A DNA stretch of 64,000 bases from Amoeboaphelidium protococcarum (taxonomy: Eukaryota; Aphelidiomycota; Aphelidea), in contig JALECJ010000001.1 in the NCBI GenBank assembly GCA_023515745.1, positions 186,001-250,000 on the forward strand, written 5' to 3'. Positions 25,238-35,349 of this stretch are shown piece by piece (position 1 is the stretch's first letter; every line of letters begins with the position of its first letter). The notes under the pieces are model-generated. The model was not told the DNA's origin and ran no database searches. It saw nothing but the letters and a program-made list of their open reading frames with translations. Made by a program: the position numbers and the translations under genes.

Positions 25238-26242
25238 TCATGAATGATATGTTATTCTAACTTTGACGTTTTTAAAGTCTATTTACGTGACGGCTTGAGA
25301 GAGCACAGCAGAGTCTTCACTTTCAATGTCAAAAGTTACCAAATTTTATAATACGCGCAGAGATCTGAAAGCTTCGCAGTTTGTAATTTTATTTAGGCTA
25401 ACGCCTAATACACGTAAATTTGGAGCTTTTTCAATGATGGCTCTACTCCATTCATGCAAATTGAAATCTTCCGACACTTGGTATAGACGGAGTTCAAGTA
25501 AATTGCGGCGATCGATCGACATTATTTATTGCTAGACTTCCGTGGTCAATCTATCTGATCCAATTCGCAAATGCTTTAAATTTGTGAATTCTTTTAGTAA
25601 TGATATAACATCTTCAGCTTATTTACCAGATTGCTAAAGCTCTATTTCATCATCTGCAGGCGTGATCACTTTGTAAACATCTAAATACGTCAAGTTACCA
25701 CGGATTGCAGCAAAGCTACAAAGTATATCAAAATGACGGATTAGCATCTGGCTATTGTACACGAACATTGTAATCTAGTTACACTATCCTAAAACATAAC
25801 GTAGCATTTCGCCAGATTTGACAAACTTTATAAGATCCCTAGTTATACCAGGCATGAGGGAGGATTAGCTGGAACGACCAGACTACAGTTCGCCGACACC
25901 ACCACCAGCTTGTAATGTTTCAACTTGGCCAGCTTCATTCTCAAACTCTTCTAAGTCAAATAGGTACTGATCCAACATGGAAATATTAATAATTAGATTT
26001 CGGACGTGGCTTGCAAAGGGGATCCACCTAAGCTCTACCTCTTCTAAGCAGTAAAGCCTGTAAAGTTCCCTCAATGTCAAGCCGGAGTCGCTTATATGCA
26101 AAGTTTCATAAATCTACCGGGATGTGAGCGATCGAAAGAACTTATCCACCCTGGACAGTTGGCTTAAATCTCTCCTATTTCCTTCCAGAGCGAAATGAGG
26201 AAGTATACAATTTGACCAAATTTCAGCAGGAAGTTGGATCAT
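25238..26242 (-). CDS. F-box/leucine-rich-repeat-like protein (tentative)
   Basis: 334-residue frame. The N-terminus LPAEIWSNCILPHFALE then LSQLSRVDKFFRSLTSR resembles an F-box, which would bind SKP1 in an SCF ubiquitin ligase. The rest contains irregular leucine-rich segments (LRELYRLYCLEEVELRW, LKEFTNLKHLRIGSD, LLELRLYQVSED) spaced like degenerate LRRs that usually bind the substrate. No further family detail can be read. Convergent with fumarase, 58 bases between stops. Confidence 0.6.
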
Positions 26243-26406
26243 ATTGAGTAAGCACAGTAAAGTGCTGGCGCCAGGTGAACGAGTCGATGAAAAGTCAAAG
26301 GGCGAAACGAGAAACGCAAACTAAATTACAATTGGACGATAATCTATATGTATTGATCGCACTTATCAATCAGTTTATGAATATTAAAGATCCTGATGGT
26401 GCATCA

Positions 26407-26580
26407 TCAATACTTGGCAATGATATATATAGCGTGTATGACACCGGGGATGAAGCCTAGAAGAGTAAGCAGAACATTGATCAGCAGGTCAACCGTGCAG
26501 CCAACTTGTAAGAAGACACCAAGGGGAGGCAGAATGATTGCAGCAATCAAGCGAATAACATCAAGACAAGTAGTAGGCAT
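26407..26580 (-). CDS. PMP3: PMP3/UPF0057 proteolipid, copy 1
   Basis: 57 residues, almost wholly two membrane helices: DVIRLIAAIILPPLGVFLQ and DLLINVLLTLLGFIPGVIHA. The signatures LPPLGVFL and LLTLLGFIPG(V/I)IHA define the stress-induced PMP3/RCI2 family, small plasma-membrane proteolipids that affect membrane potential and cation tolerance in yeast and plants. Length is typical (52-58). A near-identical second copy lies 312 bases further along the window (26893-27066), same strand. Confidence 0.95.
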   Translation of the reverse strand: MPTTCLDVIRLIAAIILPPLGVFLQVGCTVDLLINVLLTLLGFIPGVIHAIYIIAKY

Positions 26581-26892
26581 TTTAATAATAAAAGAACGCG
26601 TTTAATTAACTAACAGGGAATTATTTAACTTTTGAGCAAAAAAAGGTCTGAGATCTTTGCAGGTAGAGTATGACAATCGACGCGTCTAATCATTCAGCGT
26701 GACTTCATCTGCCGAATCATATCGCGATTGCCCCTAGAAAGGGATGAGATGGTGTTGCCAAGCCAAGTCGAAAGTACGATCTAGAGCATATGATCAAAAC
26801 TAATACAACAGAAAGTATAAAATAAAAAGCATAGACAATACAAATATAAAATCAAAGAATTGTATTAAATAATAAGTTCATCGTTGATCAAA

Positions 26893-27066
26893 TCAGTACT
26901 TGAAGATGATGTAAAGAGCGTGAATTATACCAGGGATAAAGCCTAACAGAGTCAGCAAGATGTTAATCAGCACATCTTAATTGCAACCAACCTGTAGAAA
27001 GACACCAAGTGGAGGCAGAATAACAGCGGCAACAATACGCAAGAGATCGAGACAAGTGAACGGCAT
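26893..27066 (-). CDS. PMP3: PMP3/UPF0057 proteolipid, copy 2
   Basis: 57 residues, same length as copy 1 and differing at scattered positions (for example FTCLDLLRIVAAV versus TTCLDVIRLIAAI; QVGCNQDVLINILLTLLG versus QVGCTVDLLINVLLTLLG). One Gln is a TAA codon (26966-26964), which would truncate it under the standard code. A tandem duplication. Upstream of it (27067-27372) is a 306-base gap with an ACGCGT site at 27249 and nothing else I recognise. Confidence 0.95.
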
Positions 27067-27372
27067 TTTCAAATTCAGGTAAGTAGTATTAGAGTTTTAG
27101 AGGCAAAATCTATTTTGATAATATTATGAAGAAGGGAAAGAGATTGTCAATAGTCTCGCGTTTTGTCCATTCAATGAATCATACGATCCCCTTGTTTAAA
27201 TAGTCAGACATGACAGAGTATAGCCGGTGAATCTAGATGCTGTAACAACGCGTACTCATCCTTTACATTTGGGCAAAAGCTCAATCAAAAATTCACTTTA
27301 CATTGAATTCTAATAGTGTATTTCTAGCTTTAATGATTACTTTAATTTAGAATGTATAAATAGTACGTTGAT

Positions 27373-28593
27373 TCAATGTATCCAATATTTTCTACCAGGA
27401 CTTTGGCTCAACGCGATCGAAAAGCCACTGTAGTTATTGACCGATTCCAACTTGGTAAATTGAATGTGCTCATTATCACCGGACTATATATTCAAGGACT
27501 TCTGATTGATACCTGCGTAATTAATGTTGATGCTCTTTTGTACCAAAATTTTCAATTCTAAACGACGATCATGTGCACGCAGGAGATCTAGAACCTCATT
27601 CAAAAACTTGTCAACATGGAACGTGCAATCCCCTTAAGATAGTGAGCATTTAGAGAACTTCATTTGCATACTCTCTAGATGTCTAAACCTCATCACCTTG
27701 CTAACAACAGATCCATACCACCCCATGGAGTTTGGCTGAAATTTTAACTCTAACCCGAAATTTCGAAGAGCAGAAGTTTTACCACATAAACTCAAGTATC
27801 TAATATCAGGCTGGATATTCTTGTAGCTAAAGCTAATCGATAGTTCCGCTTACTAGAGAGAGGTAATACAAAGAACTTCAAAACTATTGAGAATATCGCG
27901 AGTTACGAGATGCAGATTTTACAGCTTACTCTAAAGTCCCTCAAAAGTGCTCTTAAAAGGCGCAACCATCTAAGTAATCAACCTAGCTCCAGTTTTTGCT
28001 GCGTAAGGACGCAAATCCAGACGCATAGCTTATAGACTTGGTTTCTAAAGAATGCTCATAAGACTTCTGCTTACATCTTCTTAACTCGGGTAGCCTTGAG
28101 AGAACACACCGCGATTTAGGGGCGGGAAACTGATAACTACAGTACTTATTCCTTAAGCAGCAATAATATCGGCTAGCAGGGCGATAGGAAATCCTACATC
28201 ATATCCATAGTGTTAATATCTCGACGTGTCTCTTTTGGGTGGAGCCACGATATACGCTAGACTCTTGATATCAGGATTGTTATACAAGATGGCAAGCATA
28301 CACTATAGAGTCATTCCTTGAAATGGCCTCAACTACCACGTACCGTCGACATTATTTTTAATCAGCGAACGCCAATTATCGGAGCAGCTTTCTTGCACAG
28401 AGTCTGATCCTCCAGAATATTCTATCAATTCCAATAGATATTCCGGATTCTGATCGACGCGAAACTGTTCAAGGCCTTTAAAATGCCCATCAACGGGTGG
28501 ATATGTTAAATCTGGTGCGGCATGTGAATTTGGGGCAGGAGTACCGCAGGCCACGAGTGGAACAGCCACCAAGATTGCAAGATTTAATAGCAT
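27373..28593 (-). CDS. Secreted protein of unknown family, paralog A
   Basis: 406 residues. Signal peptide MLLNLAILVAVPLVACG. The GTG-initiated extension upstream is ignored because the ATG at 28593 places the signal sequence correctly. A CSDNWRSLIKNN segment with one Cys, then LRPFQGMTLQCMLAILYNNP and YGYDVGFPIALLADIIAAQ. The remainder is made of leucine-rich stretches (LSLCGKTSALRNFGLEL, MRFRHLESMQMKFSKCSLS). It is clearly related along its length to the neighbouring gene at 28832-30043. I do not recognise the family. An LRR-like extracellular fold is possible. Confidence 0.7.
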
Positions 28594-28831
28594 TTTATAT
28601 AACTGGTCCAATATCACGAAGTTTTCTCATCTGATAAGAGTTTTAGATCCTATTATTGATCGATTAACTCGAATCCCGATCAAATGGTAGCCCCTGGAAA
28701 GTATCGTGTTGAAAATAGGCCGAGCTGGCGCGTGAAGTTTTAAAGTGAAGGATATAAGCTTTAAATTGGTGGAAATTATCCGTAGTTAGTATTCTATTCT
28801 ATTTCTTCATTTCATATGGTATTATACTACC

Positions 28832-30043
28832 TCACTGAATGCTTGATAGTTGGGCGGTTCCTCCAGGAATGTAATTGATTTCAAATCCATCATCAGTTGG
28901 CATGAATGACAAGTCTTACATTGTCTCAAGAGTCTTGCATATTACACTTGTACAATACAACAAGTTAGTGGTAACACCACCCAGAAAGGATACTCTGATA
29001 TAAGTCTATGCAGTTCTACTTTGCACAAACTTGACAACTTCAGGCAAGTAATGCGACATGTCTATAGGCTCAGGCGCATTCTCCTATTCAGTAGCAGTAT
29101 ATTCCAAAACTAAATAATTTATTTTAGTGAACCTTGCTATACGGCTTATAATCATCAGGTTTTACCAATGATAAGTAGTTCTTATGCGCAGCGACTACAA
29201 ATTAGATTCAGCACCCCCAATACAAATAAAATAATTCGACGCCAAATACGACTTTTTCAAAGTAAATGAAGCATAAATATCAAGTTGCTAAAGAGACCTC
29301 ATGCAGAGTGGCCTCAGCGCTGCAATATTGTCGTGCGTAGCCAGATGCAACATTTTCACACGCGAGTTTAAGATGCATTGTCGGCTGAATACTCCGTAGA
29401 TAATATCTGCAGCAGATTTATACTAGTATGGCAGAATATTGAGGCTGAATTTCTCCAAGTAAGGATTATTAGTCAGAATATCCCGCGTATTGAAAGTCAA
29501 TTAGTCAATTGAAGGAGCATATTACATTGGATAACGCGTCTAATCCAGATACTCAGAAGGAATTACCAGCTCCACATCGCGCAACTACTACGCTTGCACG
29601 ATTTAAGGTAGAAGTCTCAGTGGGAAACCATAAGCCTAGTTTTGAGGAATTTGACCGGGTTAGAGAATGTGTGGCTCATAAACGACATATTTCAGAGACT
29701 GCACATATTTATCATGGTACATTAAAGCCAGCAGACATTGCAATGTAAATCCATCATCATTAGATTAGACAGCCACCAATTTACCAGTGTTGATGTATTG
29801 CTTATAGGATGACGCGCCAGAATCACAGTAATTGTCGATTAAAGGGGAAGACATGATAGAGTTCATGATGCTAATTAGCCTACCTCGGCGCTACTTATTC
29901 CACATAGGATCCTGAGTATGGCGCACGTCGGTAGACGGTTCATCTAGCAATGGGGTGTACTCTGACGCAAAAAGGTTACCAAAACACAGCGTTATGATGT
30001 GGGAAGCAATTACCAAAATCAAAGATAGATTTAATTTCATCAT
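28832..30043 (-). CDS. Secreted protein of unknown family, paralog B
   Basis: 403 residues from ATG 30043. Signal peptide KLNLSLILVIASHIITLCFG. Shares with paralog A the order: a Cys-containing N-terminal module (NYCDSGASSYKQYINTGK), FTLQCLLALMYHDKYVQSLK followed by YVVYEP, AYGFPLRLLPQIVQAQ, LTFNTRDILT, and leucine-rich C-terminal segments (LRPLCMRSLQQLDIYASF, SNLQSLRIRT). Same strand and order as a tandem duplication with considerable divergence. Function unknown; likely extracellular or lumenal. Confidence 0.7.
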
Positions 30044-30661
30044 TCTCAAATTTGCATCCAATACCATTATTTATGATGGTGAAGCATAATTTTCTCCTAT
30101 TCTTACACAATATTTTCCCAGCCCCCTGAGGTACGTTGTCCCCGTGGTTCGTAAAACAATTTGTCGCATTCAGTCTGATCAGTCGATCATTGGCGCGACT
30201 CATCCGTCGATCCCCCAGAGGAATACAGTTGTGGAACGTACTTAGCTTTTAATCATTGGGCGAATAGTAACAATAGCTAAACGAATTTGAACTTGTTTTA
30301 TGCCGGTTTCTTATAAAGACTTCTGTTAGAGAAAACTGAGTAGCAATCACGCTGATTTTGTTCTTCTCTGTAAAATATTATCTACTCACAGCTTAATTGA
30401 GGTGAAATTGAACATTCTTCCCTCCACCTTGTTACAGCAATGAATAAAAGCAGTGCAGATGCATAAAGACTGATCGAGTAATACTTGGTGCGCGAACAGG
30501 CTTGTCTTCCGTTTCGTTCTTAGCTCTTCGTGGACTGTCGCGCTCTTTCAATCTCTCTTTCTTCCGCTTCTCATTCCCTTTCCTTTGCTTAACGCTTCTG
30601 CATTACAATAATCTGCTGTTACGAATAAAGTCATTAATTCAACCTAATATAAGACGCAAGA
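30044..30661. promoter_or_regulatory. Divergent promoter region between secreted paralog B and ubiquilin
   Basis: 618 bases between divergent starts. The 120 bases before the ubiquilin ATG contain a long pyrimidine-rich stretch (about 30536-30596, repeated TCTTTC/TTCC units) of the kind seen upstream of strongly expressed genes. No other motif stands out. Confidence 0.45.
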
Positions 30662-31660
30662 ATGATCAAGTTGAATATTAAACAGTCTAACGACATCAAG
30701 TATCATGTTGAAATTGAAAAGACGTCCACGGTGCTCTAGCTTAAGGAGAAGATTGCGTCTGAGAAGGAGATTCCTGCGAATGAGTAAAGACTGATTTACA
30801 GTGGAAGAGTATTGAAAGATCCTGACACTTTGGAAACGTACAAGATTGAGGATGGTCATACGATTCACTTGGTAAAGGGAAGATCTACTGCAGCTCCGGC
30901 TCCCTCTGCATCAACTGGTCAGGCAAGTGCTGGTGCTAGAACTGCTGCTCCTGCTAGTAATCCTGCACAGTCCGCTGGTAGTGCAACATAAGGTGCTGCT
31001 AATCCTTTTTCGATGTTTGGATAGCCTCCACAATTTGGTGGTGCAGGTGCAGGTATGGGCATGAATAATCCAATGATGAACACCATGATGCAACAGATGC
31101 TGCAGAATCCGCAATTTATGGAATCACTAATGTAAAGTAATCCAATGCTGTAGTAGATGGGAATGTCTCCTGAACAACTTCGTTCCATCATGCAGGACCC
31201 AATGTTCCAGAGTATGATGTAGAACCCACAGTTGATGGAATAGATGATGTAGATGTAAGGTGCAGGTGGTTTAGGCGGCGGATTTGGAGGTATGGGTGGA
31301 TTTGGTGGTGTTACTTCTCCTCCTTCGCAGCAACCACAACAGTAATAATCTGGTGGAAATGGCGGTAATGCGTAGTAACAACTTCCGCCTCTGGGTGGTC
31401 CTTTTATGAATCCATTCATGATGAATCCTGCTCTTATGCAGTCGATGCTGGGTGGTGGTGCTGCTGGTGCTGGAGCTAATAACGCTCAACCAGCTGCCAA
31501 CTAGGATCCGCCAGAGATTCGCTTCTCTAGTTAATTACAGCAACTCTAAGATATGGGATTCTATGATACTTCTGCGAATATTCGCGCCATTAGTGCCACA
31601 GGCGGTAACGTTAACGCGGCTGTAGAGTATTTGCTTTCTATGGGTGGTGCGCCATAGTGA
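30662..31660 (+). CDS. DSK2: Ubiquilin (UBL-STI1-UBA proteasome shuttle)
   Basis: 332 residues. Residues 1-75 are a ubiquitin-like domain (LKEKIASEKEIPANEQRLIY, then LKDPDTLETYKIEDGHTIHL). The middle is Met/Gln/Asn-rich and holds the STI1 repeat (NPMMNTMMQQMLQNPQFMES, MLQQMGMSPEQLRSIMQDP). A Gly/Gln-rich linker follows. The last ~45 residues are a UBA domain (QLQQLQDMGFYDTSANIRAI, GNVNAAVEYLL). The UBL docks on the proteasome and the UBA binds ubiquitinated clients. Shorter than human ubiquilins (about 590), close to yeast Dsk2 (373). The gene ends CCA-TAG-TGA, so the last residue is Gln. Confidence 0.95.
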
Positions 31661-31987
31661 AATTTTCAAAAAAATATATAGTGTATTTTCTTACACTGTA
31701 GTTCTATCTTTGTACAGCTCTTTATAAAAGTCACATGTTTCGTGTGTGTGTATGTCTATTAATGATAAATTGTGGAGCAATCAGAGCGCTGCATAACAAC
31801 CAATCAGTGAAATGGAATAGTCTACCTGGAATCATCATCAGGCGCCCATAGTGAGACCTCTTTATATATGTAAGTCTTTTCTCTTCATTATTGTAATTTA
31901 TAATTTTAGTAAATAGACATTTGAAACATCAAAAGTACATATAGATAGTTAGATTGACAGTATATTATAGACTTTGAGAGAATCAAA
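31661..31987. other. Intergenic region
   Basis: 327 bases between ubiquilin and the vWA gene, AT-rich, with a short GT run near 31741-31752. No gene seen. Presumably holds the ubiquilin 3' end and the vWA promoter. Confidence 0.4.
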
Positions 31988-33802
31988 ATGAAAGTGTTAA
32001 CTTCAATAGCGTTGTTAATGGTGGCGCGTGTGGTTAGCGCTGGGTATGTGTGCACAAATTAGACAATCACAGTGACAAATACTACGGCTAAAGCTGATTT
32101 TCTGTTTTTGCTGGATGCATCTGGTTCAATGTGCGACAAGATTGCCGGTGTCAAGGCTGGTGTGCAGAATTTTGTGTAGAAGATTGATTAGAGTCAGATT
32201 GATGCGAGATATGCTCTGGTGGTGTTTGGTGGCAAGCCTGAGATTCGTCTGCCTTTAACGTCAGATTACAATCAGCTTACCAATGGTCTGACCGCGATCC
32301 AGTGTACGCAGGGTGGTCAAGAGGCATCATTTGAAGCAATGAGAATGGCACTGACTAATTAAGGTGCGGATATGGATAAGAAGTGCGGTAGTGCCTTTTC
32401 CTCGTCCGAATGTAATCTCAGCTGGAGATAGGGTGCCACTAAGGTATTCTTACACGCCACAGATGAGGATTCTGACATGCCGGTTAATCCAAAGTATCGT
32501 GTGGTGGGTCAGAATTCATCCGCGTCCTTCTGCACTCACGTTTACACTGATCAGGGTGCATGTGCATTGGGGGCAGGTGCTCAATACGAGCCGTCTTTCT
32601 ATCCATCCGGGTTGAAGACTTACGTGCAGTAAGACTCGCAAGGTAAATGGGAGACTTCAAATTACTTTAGAAACATGTACAGACAGGGTGATAACATGTA
32701 CCTGGGCTAGTCATTTGAGAAGGAGATTGAAGTCACTGCCAAGATGCTGAATGATAACGGTGTCATTGTCAATTCATTAGTCTCCTTGATCCCCGGTACT
32801 GAATAATGGAACTCCATTATCTCGTCTAAACTGCCTATTAGTGCTTTTACGCCAAGTGGAAATTATTACTTCCCCAAGTCTGGCGCAAATTCAGACACTT
32901 TGACAGCTGCTTTGTATCAATTTGGTGGTCCCTATGAACAGGTACAGGATCCATCCACATTTCAGAACTTTGACGCTGCCAAAACTCTCAACATCCTCAA
33001 GATCAAGGGCATGGGAAATAGTTTACAGGCGCGCCTTCTCACTAAAGGCAATTTTATGCGCGTCTTTGACATTATGAAGTTTGTCAATGGTGAGCAGATG
33101 AACATCATCAATGCCTTCTTTGATCAGATGGTGAGAACTACCTCCTATGTGCAGAACAACTGTGTGTTCGTTCCTGATCCTGTTACAAGTACATCCACAA
33201 CAACTACAAAGCGTACTACTACGACAACGAGTACTTCTAAGGCAGCTACCACGTCAGCGATCAGTACTTTGGCTTCTAATGGCACCTCCGTGCTGTAGAC
33301 TACCACCACTGTCTAGTTGGCAACTACATCGACTACGACGGCCTCACTGACAGTGGTCACTAGTACCACGCCAACAGAAGGTATAAGAGATGACCTCGTG
33401 CCACCAATCGACTTGAAGCCTATCGAACAGGATGACTAGAGTGGTTCCGCTGATCCTACCACTCCAGAGGATAACATCAACTGGCCTCCACCAAAATCAA
33501 CCGTCATTGTTGTAAGACCAACGAATGACAGTATGTCGACCGGCGATAACTCATCCAGCACCAACACTGTTGTGATGATCATGGCTCCTGTGGCTGCAGT
33601 TGCCGCTGCTTTTGGACTGTTCATGCTGAGGCGTAGTCGTGCTGTTGCTCGTGATATTAAGTACGCGTTCCCCGGAGATAATCAGACGGCAGGTGAAAAT
33701 CCGCTATATGCTGCGCGTTTTCAGTCTGCTGACAATCCGCTGTATATGAGCTAGAGCGATGTCAATTAATAGTATCACTCTGGTGATTCGTTGAATGTTT
33801 GA
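31988..33802 (+). CDS. vWA-domain type I membrane protein with integrin-beta-like NPxY tail
   Basis: 604 residues. A signal peptide (1-19, VLTSIALLMVARVVSAG) is followed by a von Willebrand A domain (about 35-290) with the MIDAS metal site DASGSM (Asp43) and conserved acidic DEDSD. A Thr/Ser-rich stalk (about 400-460) leads to one membrane helix (about 527-547, small-residue rich: MIMAPVAAVAAAFGLFML) and a 57-residue basic/polar tail with two NPLY motifs (Asn571-Tyr574 and Asn583-Tyr586). The first is preceded by GE, as in integrin beta tails (GENPxY), and eight residues separate the motifs, exactly as in human integrin beta-1. Dictyostelium Sib adhesion proteins have the same plan (vWA, TM, NPxY binding talin). 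Probable adhesion receptor. Confidence 0.85.
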
Positions 33803-33947
33803 TGATGCTGTTGATGGAAAATTATAGAAATGGACTATAAAATGATGCAACAAAATGGTGATAATGATGATAGAAACCTGATAAAATAAAAAAAACCTTC
33901 TCTTTTTAAAATGCGTTCACTTAAACTGGAGATTATATTAAGTATAT

Positions 33948-34034
33948 TCATTTCTTCACTTTCTTGTCATTGAGATCATCTTCACTCTTTCTCTTACCAT
34001 TGCTACTAATAGAATGATCTTCACCGCCAGCTAG
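33948..34034 (-). other. Candidate stop-codon readthrough extension of peroxiredoxin (nuclear targeting)
   Basis: Directly after the peroxiredoxin TGA (34037-34035) the frame stays open for 28 codons to a second TGA (33950-33948). The stop context is UGA-CUA-G, the strongest known readthrough context in animals and yeast. The extension is hydrophilic and contains a classical bipartite nuclear localisation signal (KRK, seven residues, KKVKK). Not part of the main coding feature; see findings. Confidence 0.5.
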
Positions 34035-34717
34035 TCAATGCTTGTTAACATCGCTAAAGTAAGACTTGGACTTTTCATGATCAGGCACCATAGTCTTTGC
34101 ACCTTCCTTCCAGTTGGCTGGACACACCTCGCCGTGCTTGTCAGTGAACTGGAAAGCCTTTAGCAGACGAATAGCCTCATCAACACTGCGACCAACAGGC
34201 AGATCATTGACGGTGATCTGACGCAATATTCCCTTGGGATCAATCAGGAACAGCCCACGCAAAGCAATACCTTCCTCCTCCAACAGAACACCATATGCAC
34301 GAGAAATCTTCAAGTTCTTGTCAGCTAGCAGGGTCATCTTCAAATCCTTGCCCAGACCACCTTGATCTCTAGGCACCTGAGTCCATGCCCAATGAGAGTT
34401 CTCAGAGTCACAGCTGACACCCAAAACCTCAGCGCCCAATTCTTGGAACTTTGGCAGAGCATCATTGAACGCCAGAATCTCAGTAGGACAGACAAAAGTA
34501 AAATCCTTTGGGTAAAACAGCAGCAACACCCACTTTCCCTTGTAATCCTTCAGCGAGACTTCCTTAAAAGAACCGCCGCTAACACACGCCTGAGTGGTGA
34601 ACTGTGGAGCAGGCTTCTGAACTTGAGCAACGCTACAAAAAGTAGTGAAAGTAATTTTAAACATCAGCGAATATAGTATTAGACTTACCAACAACCTTCG
34701 GTAACAGAGTTGGTCAT
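34035..34717 (-). CDS. Typical 2-Cys peroxiredoxin
   Basis: Exons 34717-34689 and 34632-34035, with a 56-nt GTAAGT...TTTGTAG intron, give 208 residues. Peroxiredoxins reduce H2O2 and organic peroxides with thioredoxin as reductant. The peroxidatic Cys58 sits in [14 protein letters not shown] and the resolving Cys180 in HGEVCPANW. Other marks: [34 protein letters not shown] and [12 protein letters not shown]. The C-terminal tail lacks an obvious GGLG/YF overoxidation module, though it ends near SYFSD. The start Met is followed by a short exon of ten codons. The stop TGA is in a readthrough context with a conserved-looking extension (separate entry). Confidence 0.95.
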
Positions 34718-35349
34718 TTTATGTTGATTTAGAATTATGACTATTTAGTTTGTAGATCAGTGGGTTGATTACGAGAGAACAGACTAATGAAGAGACGCGA
34801 CAAATCCAAAAGGGATCGAACTGGAGCGAGGCTGATGGAAATAAGGAGAGATGAATGACGCGATTATCCAGTTGCTGCCCACTTCAAAGCACTTATAAGA
34901 GTTCAATTCTGACAAAAAGAACACACATTTAAATTGCTAAACACGTTCAATTTATTGCCTTGTTAATTAGAGTTGAATATAATACAAGATTGTTCCGGTA
35001 AAAAGCCGTTATAGTAGCGGCATGTATCACTCCACTTTCACTATTAAATCCACTACGAACGTTTTTGTTCAACTTTAGTGATACTGTTCAAATTGTTTGC
35101 TTTCACTCAGCTGGAAACTCTTACTTCCCATTTATAGTATTGTAATTGTTTCAAAACTTAAGCCTCCCTTCCCCACACTTTTCTTCTTGCCTTTCATGTC
35201 TTTACTCATTCTCGTTACTCGCTTTGCTCTCTCAACCTGCCTCTCCACGTTTCTCTCTCTCTCTCTCTCGCTCGCTCTTGTAGCTCAGCGGCGTCAACTC
35301 CATCGCGCCCTTTCAAAGCTCAAAAAGGAAGAAAATTCACAAACGGAAA
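34718..35349. promoter_or_regulatory. Divergent promoter region, with CT microsatellite
   Basis: 632 bases between peroxiredoxin and the glycosyltransferase. Contains a CT run at about 35250-35270 (TCTCTCTC...GCTCGCTC) within the 100 bases before the glycosyltransferase start. A similar CT run precedes SHMT. No gene seen. Confidence 0.45.

Noticed and set aside
30919-31419. Minus-strand Gly/Pro/Cys-rich frame of 166 codons
   Set aside because: Antisense to the ubiquilin Met/Gln/Gly-rich region; composition is a mirror of that repeat.
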